Assembly (NCBI GenBank): GCA_045654645.1
Contig: JAZONR010000046.1
Span: 16,452-80,451, forward strand
Direction: 5' to 3'
From: HGM04593 sp045654645
Lineage (GTDB): Bacteria > Bacteroidota > Bacteroidia > Bacteroidales > Bacteroidaceae
DNA length: 64,000 nt
The position numbers were made by a program, and so were the translations under genes. How positions within the stretch are numbered: position 1 is the first letter of the stretch; each line of letters begins with the position of its first letter. Of this stretch, positions 1-7,218 are shown in pieces. The notes below the pieces were generated by a model. It was not told where the DNA came from, searched no databases, and worked only from the letters and a program-made list of their open reading frames with translations.

Positions 1-1
1 G

Positions 2-181
2 GTAGCCTTCATCCTGGGTGTTGAGATGATGAATATCACTGCAAGCTATGCCTATGAGTTGTTCACGTCGGGCGTTGGTGCCCAGAACGGCAGCCACGAC
101 ATTTTCATAGGCTACAAGATAGACCTTGAGATATTTAAAAAAGGAAAAAATAAACATAACAGTATAAGGATTTTACAATGA
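2..181 (+). CDS. porP: PorP/SprF family type IX secretion membrane protein, C-terminal end (partial)
   Basis: The reading frame is open from the window edge to a TGA at 179-181 and gives the last 59 residues of a protein that begins outside the window. The end has alternating hydrophobic and polar residues (SHDIFIGYKIDL) like the last strand of an outer-membrane beta-barrel, followed by a short basic tail. Its stop overlaps the gldK start by four bases (ATGA). PorP/SprF proteins are outer-membrane partners of type IX secretion, usually encoded directly before gldKLMN. The assignment rests mainly on this position and on the C-terminal strand, since most of the protein is not visible. Confidence 0.72.
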   Translation, partial: VAFILGVEMMNITASYAYELFTSGVGAQNGSHDIFIGYKIDLEIFKKGKNKHNSIRILQ

Positions 182-1611
182 AGAAAAAAACTGTTTTTCT
201 TTTGACAACACTTCTGGCACTGGTGATTACATCGTGCCTTAGCCCCAACACCGGAACAGCGAATGCTATGGGAGGAGAGGTTACCGGCATACGCGGCACA
301 GCCGTAAACGAGCCCGCACCCTTTGGAATGGTGCTTGTACAAAGGGGCTCAATAAAGGTTGGTGATGAAGTCAGCGACTCACTTTGGGGCACGGGAGCAC
401 CATCAAAGACAATATCGGTAGATGCATTTTGGATGGATGAGACCGAGGTTTCAAACGCTAAATATCGCCAGTTTGTATATTGGGTTCGCGACTCTATCAT
501 CCGCGAGCGCCTTGCCGACCCCGCATACGGCGGCGACGAGACCTACAAGATTACCGAGGACCAGTATGGCGAACCCATCACACCCTACCTCAACTGGAAG
601 AAGCCCATCCCTTGGAAAAAGCCCACAGAAGATGAGAAGCGTGCCATTGAAAGCGTGTACATAACCAATCCCATCACCGGCGAGAAGATGCTCGACGCCG
701 CACAAATGAACTATCGCTATGAGATTTATGACTACACCCAGGCCGCACTGCGAAAAAACCGCATCAACCCCGAGGAGCGCAACCGCAACACCGACATTCC
801 CGTAGACTATGATGCCGTTGTAACAATCTCCAAGGACACAGCCTACATTGATGATGAGGGAGCTATCATACGCGAGACAATCAACCGCCCCCTCTCAGGA
901 GCATACGACTTCCTCAACACCTACATTGTAAACATCTACCCCGACACAACCTGTTGGGTAAACGATTTCCCCAACGCCAACAACGAGACATATCTGCAAC
1001 TCTATTTCAGCCACCCCAAATATGACAACCACCCCGTTGTGGGCATCAGCTGGGAGCAGGCCAACGCCTTCTGTGCCTGGAGAACAGAGTATCTGCTTCG
1101 CGGTATGGGCCCACAGGCAAAGTGGATACAGCGCTATCGACTGCCCTCTGAGGCCGAATGGGAATTTGCTGCACGCGGCAAAAGCGGCAGCCGTTTCCCC
1201 TGGGAGCAAAGCGACACCAAGAGCGATGCCGGCTGCTATTATGCAAACTACAAGCCCGGCGAGGGCAACTACACACAAGACGGCAGCCTCATCACATCGG
1301 CTTGCGGCATCTTCTCGGCCAACACTAACGGCCTCTATGATATGGCCGGCAACGTAGCCGAGTGGACATCCACCGTCTACACCGATGCCGGCGTGCTGCA
1401 GATGAGCGACATTAACCCCGACCTCCAATACCGCGCCGCAAAAGAGGACCCATACAGGCTCAAGAAGAAAGCCATACGCGGCGGCTCGTGGAAAGATCCC
1501 GTGAAATATATTCAAGGCGCCACACGCTCGTATGAATACCAAAATGAGTCTCGCTCATACATCGGTTTCCGCTGCGTAAGAAGCTACGCCGGCAGCGACC
1601 GCAGAAAATAA
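178..1611 (+). CDS. gldK: GldK/PorK, type IX secretion lipoprotein
   Basis: This is a 477-residue lipoprotein. It has an N-terminal hydrophobic signal and a lipobox ending at Cys20 (VITSC). The body is an FGE/sulfatase-modifying-like domain: a PFGMVLV opening near residue 48, DNHPVVGISWEQA near 283, RLPSEAEWEFAARG near 321, DMAGNVAEW near 388, RGGSW near 434 and GFRCVRS at the end. In PorK/GldK this fold is structural and the catalytic cysteines of true FGE enzymes are not expected. With GldN it forms the periplasmic ring of the type IX secretion machine, anchored at the outer membrane. It overlaps the porP end by four bases and is followed by gldL after 32 bases, so a single transcript is likely. 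Confidence 0.93.
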   Translation: MKKKTVFLLTTLLALVITSCLSPNTGTANAMGGEVTGIRGTAVNEPAPFGMVLVQRGSIKVGDEVSDSLWGTGAPSKTISVDAFWMDETEVSNAKYRQFVYWVRDSIIRERLADPAYGGDETYKITEDQYGEPITPYLNWKKPIPWKKPTEDEKRAIESVYITNPITGEKMLDAAQMNYRYEIYDYTQAALRKNRINPEERNRNTDIPVDYDAVVTISKDTAYIDDEGAIIRETINRPLSGAYDFLNTYIVNIYPDTTCWVNDFPNANNETYLQLYFSHPKYDNHPVVGISWEQANAFCAWRTEYLLRGMGPQAKWIQRYRLPSEAEWEFAARGKSGSRFPWEQSDTKSDAGCYYANYKPGEGNYTQDGSLITSACGIFSANTNGLYDMAGNVAEWTSTVYTDAGVLQMSDINPDLQYRAAKEDPYRLKKKAIRGGSWKDPVKYIQGATRSYEYQNESRSYIGFRCVRSYAGSDRRK

Positions 1612-1643
1612 AACCATAACATAACGCAAAAACCCTTCAAGAT

Positions 1644-2393
1644 ATGAAAAAGGCAAAAGGCTTTATAAAAAGCATACAGGCATATATGGACTCGGCACAG
1701 GGAAAGACCATTCTTAACTATCTCTATAGCTGGGGTGCTGCAATCGTAATCCTTGGAACACTCTTCAAGCTAACCCACCTTCCGGGAGCAAACATAATGC
1801 TGTTTGTGGGTATGGGCACCGAGGTTATTGTGTTCTTCTTCTCAGCATTTGAACGCCCCTATGATGTTGCCGAGGAGGAGGCCAAAGAGGAGGCGGCAGC
1901 CGGCGGCGGCCAGCCTATAATAATCAACGGCCCCATTATGACAGGAGCAGCCGTTCCCCCTGCAACAAGCAACAACGAAAAAGCAGAAGCCGCACCAACC
2001 GGCCCCATTGTTGTTGGAGGCGGTGCACCCGTTGCTGCGGGCTACAGTGGAGGCGTTCCGGCCGTGTCATCGGCCAGCATAGGCGAGATGGACAAGGCTA
2101 CAGAGGAGTATGTAGACAAGGTGCGCGAACTCACCGAGGCAATACAACGCATTTCACTGCAGACCGAGGCCCTTGGACGCAGTATGGAGGAGATGGACAC
2201 CCTAAGCCGCAACCTCACAGGCGTGAACGCCCTCTACGAGGTGCATTTGCGCAGTGCCGGCGGCCAGTTGAATGCCATTGACCAGGTAAACGAACAGACA
2301 AAGAAGATGGCACTGCAGATTGAGGAACTCAACGCCCTCTATGCACGTATGATTGAGGCGATGACATCAAATATGAACCGTCCACAAATTTAA
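1644..2393 (+). CDS. gldL: GldL/PorL, type IX secretion inner-membrane motor protein
   Basis: This 249-residue protein has two closely spaced membrane helices (about 25-45 and 50-69) with a glutamate in the second (Glu60). A flexible Gly/Ala/Pro-rich linker (about 85-150) follows, then a long C-terminal coiled coil with heptad-like Leu/Ile spacing (about 155-245). The order of two helices and cytoplasmic coiled coil is that of GldL, which forms a proton-driven rotary motor with GldM to power type IX secretion and, in gliding species, motility. It lies 32 bases after gldK and 12 bases before gldM. The linker is notably rich in GG and PP pairs. Confidence 0.92.
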   Translation: MKKAKGFIKSIQAYMDSAQGKTILNYLYSWGAAIVILGTLFKLTHLPGANIMLFVGMGTEVIVFFFSAFERPYDVAEEEAKEEAAAGGGQPIIINGPIMTGAAVPPATSNNEKAEAAPTGPIVVGGGAPVAAGYSGGVPAVSSASIGEMDKATEEYVDKVRELTEAIQRISLQTEALGRSMEEMDTLSRNLTGVNALYEVHLRSAGGQLNAIDQVNEQTKKMALQIEELNALYARMIEAMTSNMNRPQI

Positions 2394-2405
2394 ACATCCC
2401 CACCG

Positions 2406-3977
2406 ATGAAAATAAAGAAACAAAAAGTTTCGCCACGTCAGAAGATGATAAACCTGATGTATGTACTTCTGATGGCAATGCTTGCGATGAACGTCTCCTC
2501 GGACGTGCTCAACGGCTTCACGCTTGTCGATGACAGCCTCACAAGAAGCACCGAGAACACAAGCACACAAAACAAGGTCCTATACAGCACCTTAGGCGAG
2601 ATGATGGCCAAAAACCCCGAAAAAGTGCGCGAATGGTATATGCGCGCCAACAGCGTAAGGGAGAAGTCGGACAGCCTATGCAACCTTGCCGACAAACTGA
2701 AGCAACGCATTGCCATTGAGGCCGACGGAGAGGATGCCGACTACAGCAACCTGCGCAACCGCGAGAACCTTGAAGCAGCTACATACGTAATGCTCTCGGG
2801 CGTGCACAGCGAAGGAACAAAGCTCTATAATGCCATAAACGAATACCGCGAATCGATGCTGCAGATTGTGGAGAGCCCCACACAGAAAGAGCTCATTGCC
2901 AACTGTATGAGCACCGATGTTCCCAATCGCGACATCTCTCTCAACAAGAACTGGCAGGAGTACCATTTCGAGAGTATGCCCGCCATCACAGCCATCACCC
3001 TGCTCACAAAAATTCAGAACGATGTGCGCTATGTAGAGGGTGAGGTGCTGCACGCACTCTCAAAGAATGTAGACCTTGGCGACGTGCGCGTAAACGAGAT
3101 AAAAGCACTGGTAATCCCCACATCAAAGAACATTGTGCGTGGCAGCGACTTCTCGGCACAGATAATACTTGCCGCAGTAGACTCCACACAACGCCCCGAG
3201 ATTTACGTGGATAGCACACTGCTCGAAAACGGCGAATACAGCGTGCGCTGCAACAAAACAGGCGACTTCACGCTCAACGGCTATATGCTTGTGAACGACG
3301 GCGCCGGCACATCCACACGTTACGATTTTTCACAGGAATACACTGTCGTAGACCCCACTGCAACAGTGAGCGCATCACTTATGAACGTGCTCTATGCCGG
3401 CTTTGAGAACCCCGTGAGCATCTCCGTTCCGGGAGTGCCTGCAAACAAAATCTCGGCCGGCATCACCAAGGGCAGCGCGCAAATAAAAAGCGACGGCAAG
3501 GGTGGCTTCATTGTTATCCCCACAAAGATTGGCGAGGAACTGCTCATTGGCGTAACTGCACGCAACGATGAGGGCCGCAGCCAAAGTATGGGCGAATATG
3601 CCTTCCGTGTGCGCCAGCTCCCCAACCCCACCCCCTTCATCGAGTACAAGGACAAAGACGGCAACACCCAACGCTATCGCGGCGGCGAGCCATTCAGCAA
3701 GCAGGCGCTTATGGGCACACAGGGCATTGTGGCAGCCATTGACGACGGGTTGTTGAACATTGGTTTCAAGGTGCTCTCCTTCGAGACAGTCTTCTACGAT
3801 AATATGGGCAACGCAATACCCCTCACATCGCAGGGCGCAGCCTTCTCGCAACAGCAGAAGGATATGTTCCGCAGCCTTGGACGCAAGAAACGCTTCTACA
3901 TCTCACACGTAAAGGCCATTGGACCGGATAATGTAGAGCGCCTGCTCACAACATCGCTCGAGGTAATTATAGACTAA
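2406..3977 (+). CDS. gldM: GldM/PorM, type IX secretion motor shaft protein
   Basis: This 523-residue protein has a single N-terminal membrane helix (about 14-31, MINLMYVLLMAMLAMNV) and then a long periplasmic part. A helical region is followed by beta-rich Ig-like domains from about residue 220 onward, ending in VERLLTTSLEVIID. That matches GldM/PorM in length and layout. The family forms an extended dimer spanning the periplasm that carries motor torque from GldL to the GldK-GldN ring. It sits between gldL and gldN with gaps of 12 and 24 bases. The start fits the family because the membrane helix begins close to the N-terminus. Confidence 0.93.
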   Translation: MKIKKQKVSPRQKMINLMYVLLMAMLAMNVSSDVLNGFTLVDDSLTRSTENTSTQNKVLYSTLGEMMAKNPEKVREWYMRANSVREKSDSLCNLADKLKQRIAIEADGEDADYSNLRNRENLEAATYVMLSGVHSEGTKLYNAINEYRESMLQIVESPTQKELIANCMSTDVPNRDISLNKNWQEYHFESMPAITAITLLTKIQNDVRYVEGEVLHALSKNVDLGDVRVNEIKALVIPTSKNIVRGSDFSAQIILAAVDSTQRPEIYVDSTLLENGEYSVRCNKTGDFTLNGYMLVNDGAGTSTRYDFSQEYTVVDPTATVSASLMNVLYAGFENPVSISVPGVPANKISAGITKGSAQIKSDGKGGFIVIPTKIGEELLIGVTARNDEGRSQSMGEYAFRVRQLPNPTPFIEYKDKDGNTQRYRGGEPFSKQALMGTQGIVAAIDDGLLNIGFKVLSFETVFYDNMGNAIPLTSQGAAFSQQQKDMFRSLGRKKRFYISHVKAIGPDNVERLLTTSLEVIID

Positions 3978-4001
3978 AAAACAGAAACAACACAATACAG
4001 T

Positions 4002-5117
4002 ATGCAGTACATCAACAGAATATTGGCAGTGGCAGCGCTTGCTTTCCTTGCGCACACAGCATTTGCACAGCCCCCCGCACGTAAAAGCAACGACCAGAAG
4101 GAGAAGAAGAGTCCGGCAGCAACAGTGGGTCTCTCTCCAAGGGCTATGAGCCAGTTTCCCACAAATGCCACACCACAAGAGGTAGATTGGAAACGCGAAG
4201 TTTACCGCAGCCTTGAACTGCAAAAAGAGAAAAATGCATCGCTCTACTACCCAGTAGAGCCCACAGGGGGAACATACAACCTGTTCACATACATTTTCCT
4301 AAACATACTCGAGGGCAACATCACAGCCTACAAGTATAACCTTGACGGCCTTGAGCAGTTTACCGAAGAGAATGTGCTTTCACCTATGGATATGCTTGAG
4401 AACTACCGCATCTACTACGAGGAGAAAGACGGCAAGGTTGTGGTGGGAAACAGCGATATACCAAGTGCCGAGGTGATGAGCTACTACATAAAGGAGAGCT
4501 ATTGGTATGACCAGCGCACCGGCACATATGGCCAAATGGTAACAGCCATTTGCCCCGTGCTTCACCGCTCGGGCGATTTTGGCTCGGATGTAACAAAATA
4601 CCCTATGTTCTGGCTCAAATATGATGAAATTTCGCCATTGCTTGCACAACAGCCTATGATGACAAGCAGCCTCAACAATGTGATGTCGATGACAATGGAT
4701 GACTTTTTCAGAAGGGGATGCTACGAGGGAGAAATATACAAGACGGTGAACACACGTAACCTTGCCATTGCACAATACTGCACCGACTCGGCCTCTGTAA
4801 AGAAAGAGCAGGAGAAGATTGAGCAACAGCTCAAGGATTTCCGCACCAACCTTTGGAATACAAAGACCGTTGCGCAGATGCGTCAAGACTCTATTGACGC
4901 AGCCACCGCCGCAGCAAACGACACCATTGCTGCAAAAGAAACAGCCAAAAAGGCCCCCAAGAAGGAGAGGGTTGCACGCAGCGCCGGCACAAAAAGAGCA
5001 GCTGCGGCCAAGAAGACCGAGACAAAAAAGACCAAAACAACAAAAAGCCGCAAGGAGAAGAGCCCCGGCAACACAGGCGGTGATGCAAAAGTATCGGTAC
5101 GCCGCACACGACGATAA
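4002..5117 (+). CDS. gldN: GldN/PorN, type IX secretion ring protein with a basic C-terminal tail
   Basis: A 371-residue secreted protein with a signal peptide (residues 1-22, cleavage expected after TAFA). The core, about 60-300, has family features such as a VDWKREVYRSLEL segment, an NLFTYIFLNI stretch and an FRRGCYEGEIYKT motif. It forms the periplasmic ring with GldK. Residues from about 310 to 371 form a Lys/Ala/Arg/Thr-rich, low-complexity tail (KKAPKKERV, KKTETKKTKTTKSRKEK, ending SVRRTRR) that lies outside the conserved core and resembles a histone H1 tail in composition. This is the last gene of the gldKLMN unit; the next gene starts 134 bases on behind its own probable promoter. Confidence 0.92.
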   Translation: MQYINRILAVAALAFLAHTAFAQPPARKSNDQKEKKSPAATVGLSPRAMSQFPTNATPQEVDWKREVYRSLELQKEKNASLYYPVEPTGGTYNLFTYIFLNILEGNITAYKYNLDGLEQFTEENVLSPMDMLENYRIYYEEKDGKVVVGNSDIPSAEVMSYYIKESYWYDQRTGTYGQMVTAICPVLHRSGDFGSDVTKYPMFWLKYDEISPLLAQQPMMTSSLNNVMSMTMDDFFRRGCYEGEIYKTVNTRNLAIAQYCTDSASVKKEQEKIEQQLKDFRTNLWNTKTVAQMRQDSIDAATAAANDTIAAKETAKKAPKKERVARSAGTKRAAAAKKTETKKTKTTKSRKEKSPGNTGGDAKVSVRRTRR

Positions 5118-5134
5118 ACATTTTTACTTAAAAT

Positions 5135-5166
5135 ATTGTTTATTTACTTATTTTATCGTTCTTTTG
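5135..5166 (+). promoter_or_regulatory. Probable Bacteroides-type promoter for the outer-membrane protein gene
   Basis: ATTG at 5135-5138 is followed 20 bases later by TTCTTTTG at 5159-5166, seven of eight matches to TAnnTTTG. The predicted transcript would begin near 5173 and carry an untranslated leader of about 80 bases holding the hairpin at 5188-5223. Confidence 0.42.
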
Positions 5167-5187
5167 CGACACGAATAGGTATTTAGG

Positions 5188-5223
5188 CAGCATTGTTGAA
5201 ACCTCATTCGGGCAACAATGCTG
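5188..5223 (+). promoter_or_regulatory. 5' leader hairpin upstream of the outer-membrane beta-barrel gene
   Basis: CAGCATTGTTG (5188-5198) and CAACAATGCTG (5213-5223) are perfect 11-bp inverted arms around a 14-base loop. No T-run follows, and the ATG is only 28 bases downstream. It therefore looks more like an mRNA leader structure or protein-binding site than a terminator for gldN, although a role in ending gldN transcripts is not excluded. Confidence 0.5.
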
Positions 5224-5251
5224 TCTTGATTATTAATTAAATAGTAGAATT

Positions 5252-5896
5252 ATGAAAAAGTTTTTCGGTATCCTGGTAGTAATAGGTCTATTTCTTGCTA
5301 CACCCGTTGCGGCACAATTTGATTTCGGTATTAAGGCCGGTGTAAACCTCTCTCAGAAGCCCACAGACATCAATGTTCTCAAAAACGACATTAAGGGTGA
5401 AGCCGGTTGGTTTGTTGGTCCCACAGCAAAGTTTGTGTTCCCCATCGTAGGCCTTGGCATTGAAGCCAACGTACTCTACTCACAGAAGAATGTTGCAATT
5501 GAGGATGTAAACATCCTGGACCAGAGCATCGACCTGCCCCTGTATCTTCGTTACGAACTCAATCTTCCTGTTGTGAGCAAGTTCTTTGAGCCATTCATTG
5601 CTGTTGGTCCCCAGTTTGGTTGGAACATCGGCAGCAAGAAAATTGCGCTGAACAGCGTTGATGACGTTACAGGTCTCACCAAGAGAAGCTACAACTTCGC
5701 CGACAGCAGCTTCAGCCTCAACTTTGGCCTTGGAGTGGTTCTCTTTGACCACATACAGATTCACGGCAACTACAACCTCGCTATGGGAAAGACCGCCGAA
5801 TACAAGGAGGGCGTAATGAACAGCGCCTTGGAGATTTTCAAGAAGGAGGAGTCAAAGACCAACACCTGGCAAATCTCATTGGCATACCTTTTCTAA
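5252..5896 (+). CDS. Outer-membrane beta-barrel protein (OMP_b-brl/PorT-like)
   Basis: A 214-residue protein with a clear signal peptide (residues 1-21, cleaved at VAA-Q). The mature part has alternating amphipathic beta strands and begins FDFGIKAGVNLS. It contains GPTAKFVFP, LPLYLRYELNLP and GPQFGWNIGS repeats typical of small eight-stranded Bacteroidetes barrels, and ends in an aromatic residue (SLAYLF). It is expected in the outer membrane; no specific function can be read from the sequence. It stands alone between a probable promoter with a leader hairpin and a terminator at 5916-5946. Its position next to gldKLMN recalls PorT-type barrels, but small barrels of this type are numerous and orthology is not shown. 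Confidence 0.8.
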   Translation: MKKFFGILVVIGLFLATPVAAQFDFGIKAGVNLSQKPTDINVLKNDIKGEAGWFVGPTAKFVFPIVGLGIEANVLYSQKNVAIEDVNILDQSIDLPLYLRYELNLPVVSKFFEPFIAVGPQFGWNIGSKKIALNSVDDVTGLTKRSYNFADSSFSLNFGLGVVLFDHIQIHGNYNLAMGKTAEYKEGVMNSALEIFKKEESKTNTWQISLAYLF

Positions 5897-5915
5897 ACCC
5901 TATAACCATACAAAG

Positions 5916-5946
5916 CAGACCGATGGGGGAACACCCTGTCGGTCTG
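5916..5946 (+). terminator. Transcription terminator hairpin
   Basis: CAGACCGA (5916-5923) pairs with TCGGTCTG (5939-5946). A GGG/CCC pairing inside the loop may extend the structure, and the outer bases (CATA/TATG) add weak pairing. It lies 20 bases after the outer-membrane protein stop. There is no T-run, so termination strength is uncertain. Confidence 0.6.
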
Positions 5947-5998
5947 TGTATGTTAGAAAAGCTGCGTTGAAAGCATTAACTCAAAACCAAGCAACACT

Positions 5999-7180
5999 AT
6001 GGAACAAGAATTCATCCCTCTGCTCAATAGATTAGGCATTGAAACAAACAACATAAACGCCATACATTGGATTGGCACAATACTGTGCATTGTGCTGCTT
6101 TTCTACGTGAGCAGCTTTGTGTGCCAAAGGATTGTGATACCCATAGTGAATTCAATAACAAAAAAGACACGCATAAAGTGGGACGACATCATACTCAGCA
6201 GCAACAACCTCAAGCAGCTGTGCAACCTTGTTGTGGGTATTCTGTTAATGGCACTCCTCAAATTCATTGTCTATGAGAGTTCACAGCTTCACGGCGTAGT
6301 TACAAAAATCTCATCAGTATACATAACCATTGTCTTCACCAGCCTGTGCTGTGGACTGCTCACCTCGTTCTATCAAATTTCCAACCAGGCCGAAAGAACA
6401 AAGAACCACACCCTGCAGGGCGTGTTCCAAATGCTGAAAATCATTGTTATATGCATTGGAACCATCATTGTAGCGAGCATCATCATCGACAAGGATCCCA
6501 CAAAGCTGCTTGCAGGACTCGGAGCATCGGCAGCTGTGCTTATGTTGGTATTCAAGGATAGTATTATGGGCCTTGTGGCCGGCGTTCAACTGGCCGCCAA
6601 CGATATGCTGCACCCCGGAGACTGGATTACGGTGGAGAAGTATGGCGCAGACGGAACAGTGTTAGACGTTACACTAACCACCGTGAAGGTAGAGAACTGG
6701 GACAAGACAATAACCACCATCCCGCCCTATGCCCTTGTGAGCGATTCGTTTCAGAACTGGAGGGGAATGTTCAACAGTGGCGGACGCCGCATAAAACGCT
6801 CTATCTACATCGATATGAGCTCAATATCCTTCTGCAACGACACACTGCTTGCCACACTTTTAGAAAAAGGCATATTGAAAGAGGCCGACAAAGAAAAGCG
6901 CCAGGTAAACCTGACCGTCTTTCGCCAGTGGCTCGAGGAGTGGCTGCGCAACCACCCATCTGTAAACAAAAAGATGATGATTATGGTGCGACAGCTGCAA
7001 CCCACAAGCCAGGGACTGCCGCTTGAGCTCTATTTCTTCTTTGACGGAACAGGGTGGGTAGACTATGAGCACCTGCAAGCCGAGATTTTTGAGCAGGTAT
7101 TCGCATTGTTGCCACAGTTTGGCCTAAAGGTGTTCCAAAGCCCCACCGGCAACGATATAAAATGCTTTGTTGCAAACTGA
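5999..7180 (+). CDS. Mechanosensitive ion channel, MscS family (YbdG-like)
   Basis: A 393-residue inner-membrane protein. Hydrophobic helices lie at about 23-44, 74-92, 103-123 and 143-163. The pore helix region follows at about 170-195 with small residues (GLGASAAVLMLVFKDSIMG), then the MscS beta domain (HPGDWITV near 205, VENWDKTITTIPPY near 235, SFQNWRGM). A long cytoplasmic tail follows. The extra N-terminal helices and the tail resemble the E. coli YbdG/MscM class more than MscS itself. Its role would be release of solutes at low osmolarity. It is 38 bases upstream of priA and may share a transcript. Confidence 0.88.
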   Translation: MEQEFIPLLNRLGIETNNINAIHWIGTILCIVLLFYVSSFVCQRIVIPIVNSITKKTRIKWDDIILSSNNLKQLCNLVVGILLMALLKFIVYESSQLHGVVTKISSVYITIVFTSLCCGLLTSFYQISNQAERTKNHTLQGVFQMLKIIVICIGTIIVASIIIDKDPTKLLAGLGASAAVLMLVFKDSIMGLVAGVQLAANDMLHPGDWITVEKYGADGTVLDVTLTTVKVENWDKTITTIPPYALVSDSFQNWRGMFNSGGRRIKRSIYIDMSSISFCNDTLLATLLEKGILKEADKEKRQVNLTVFRQWLEEWLRNHPSVNKKMMIMVRQLQPTSQGLPLELYFFFDGTGWVDYEHLQAEIFEQVFALLPQFGLKVFQSPTGNDIKCFVAN

Positions 7181-7218
7181 CAAGGCTTGCCTGTTCTTCC
7201 TGATAACCTCGCGTTCCA

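Noticed and set aside
895..1542. Minus-strand ORF of 215 codons inside gldK
   Set aside because: It is a shadow of the FGE-like domain frame of gldK; no promoter or domain supports it.
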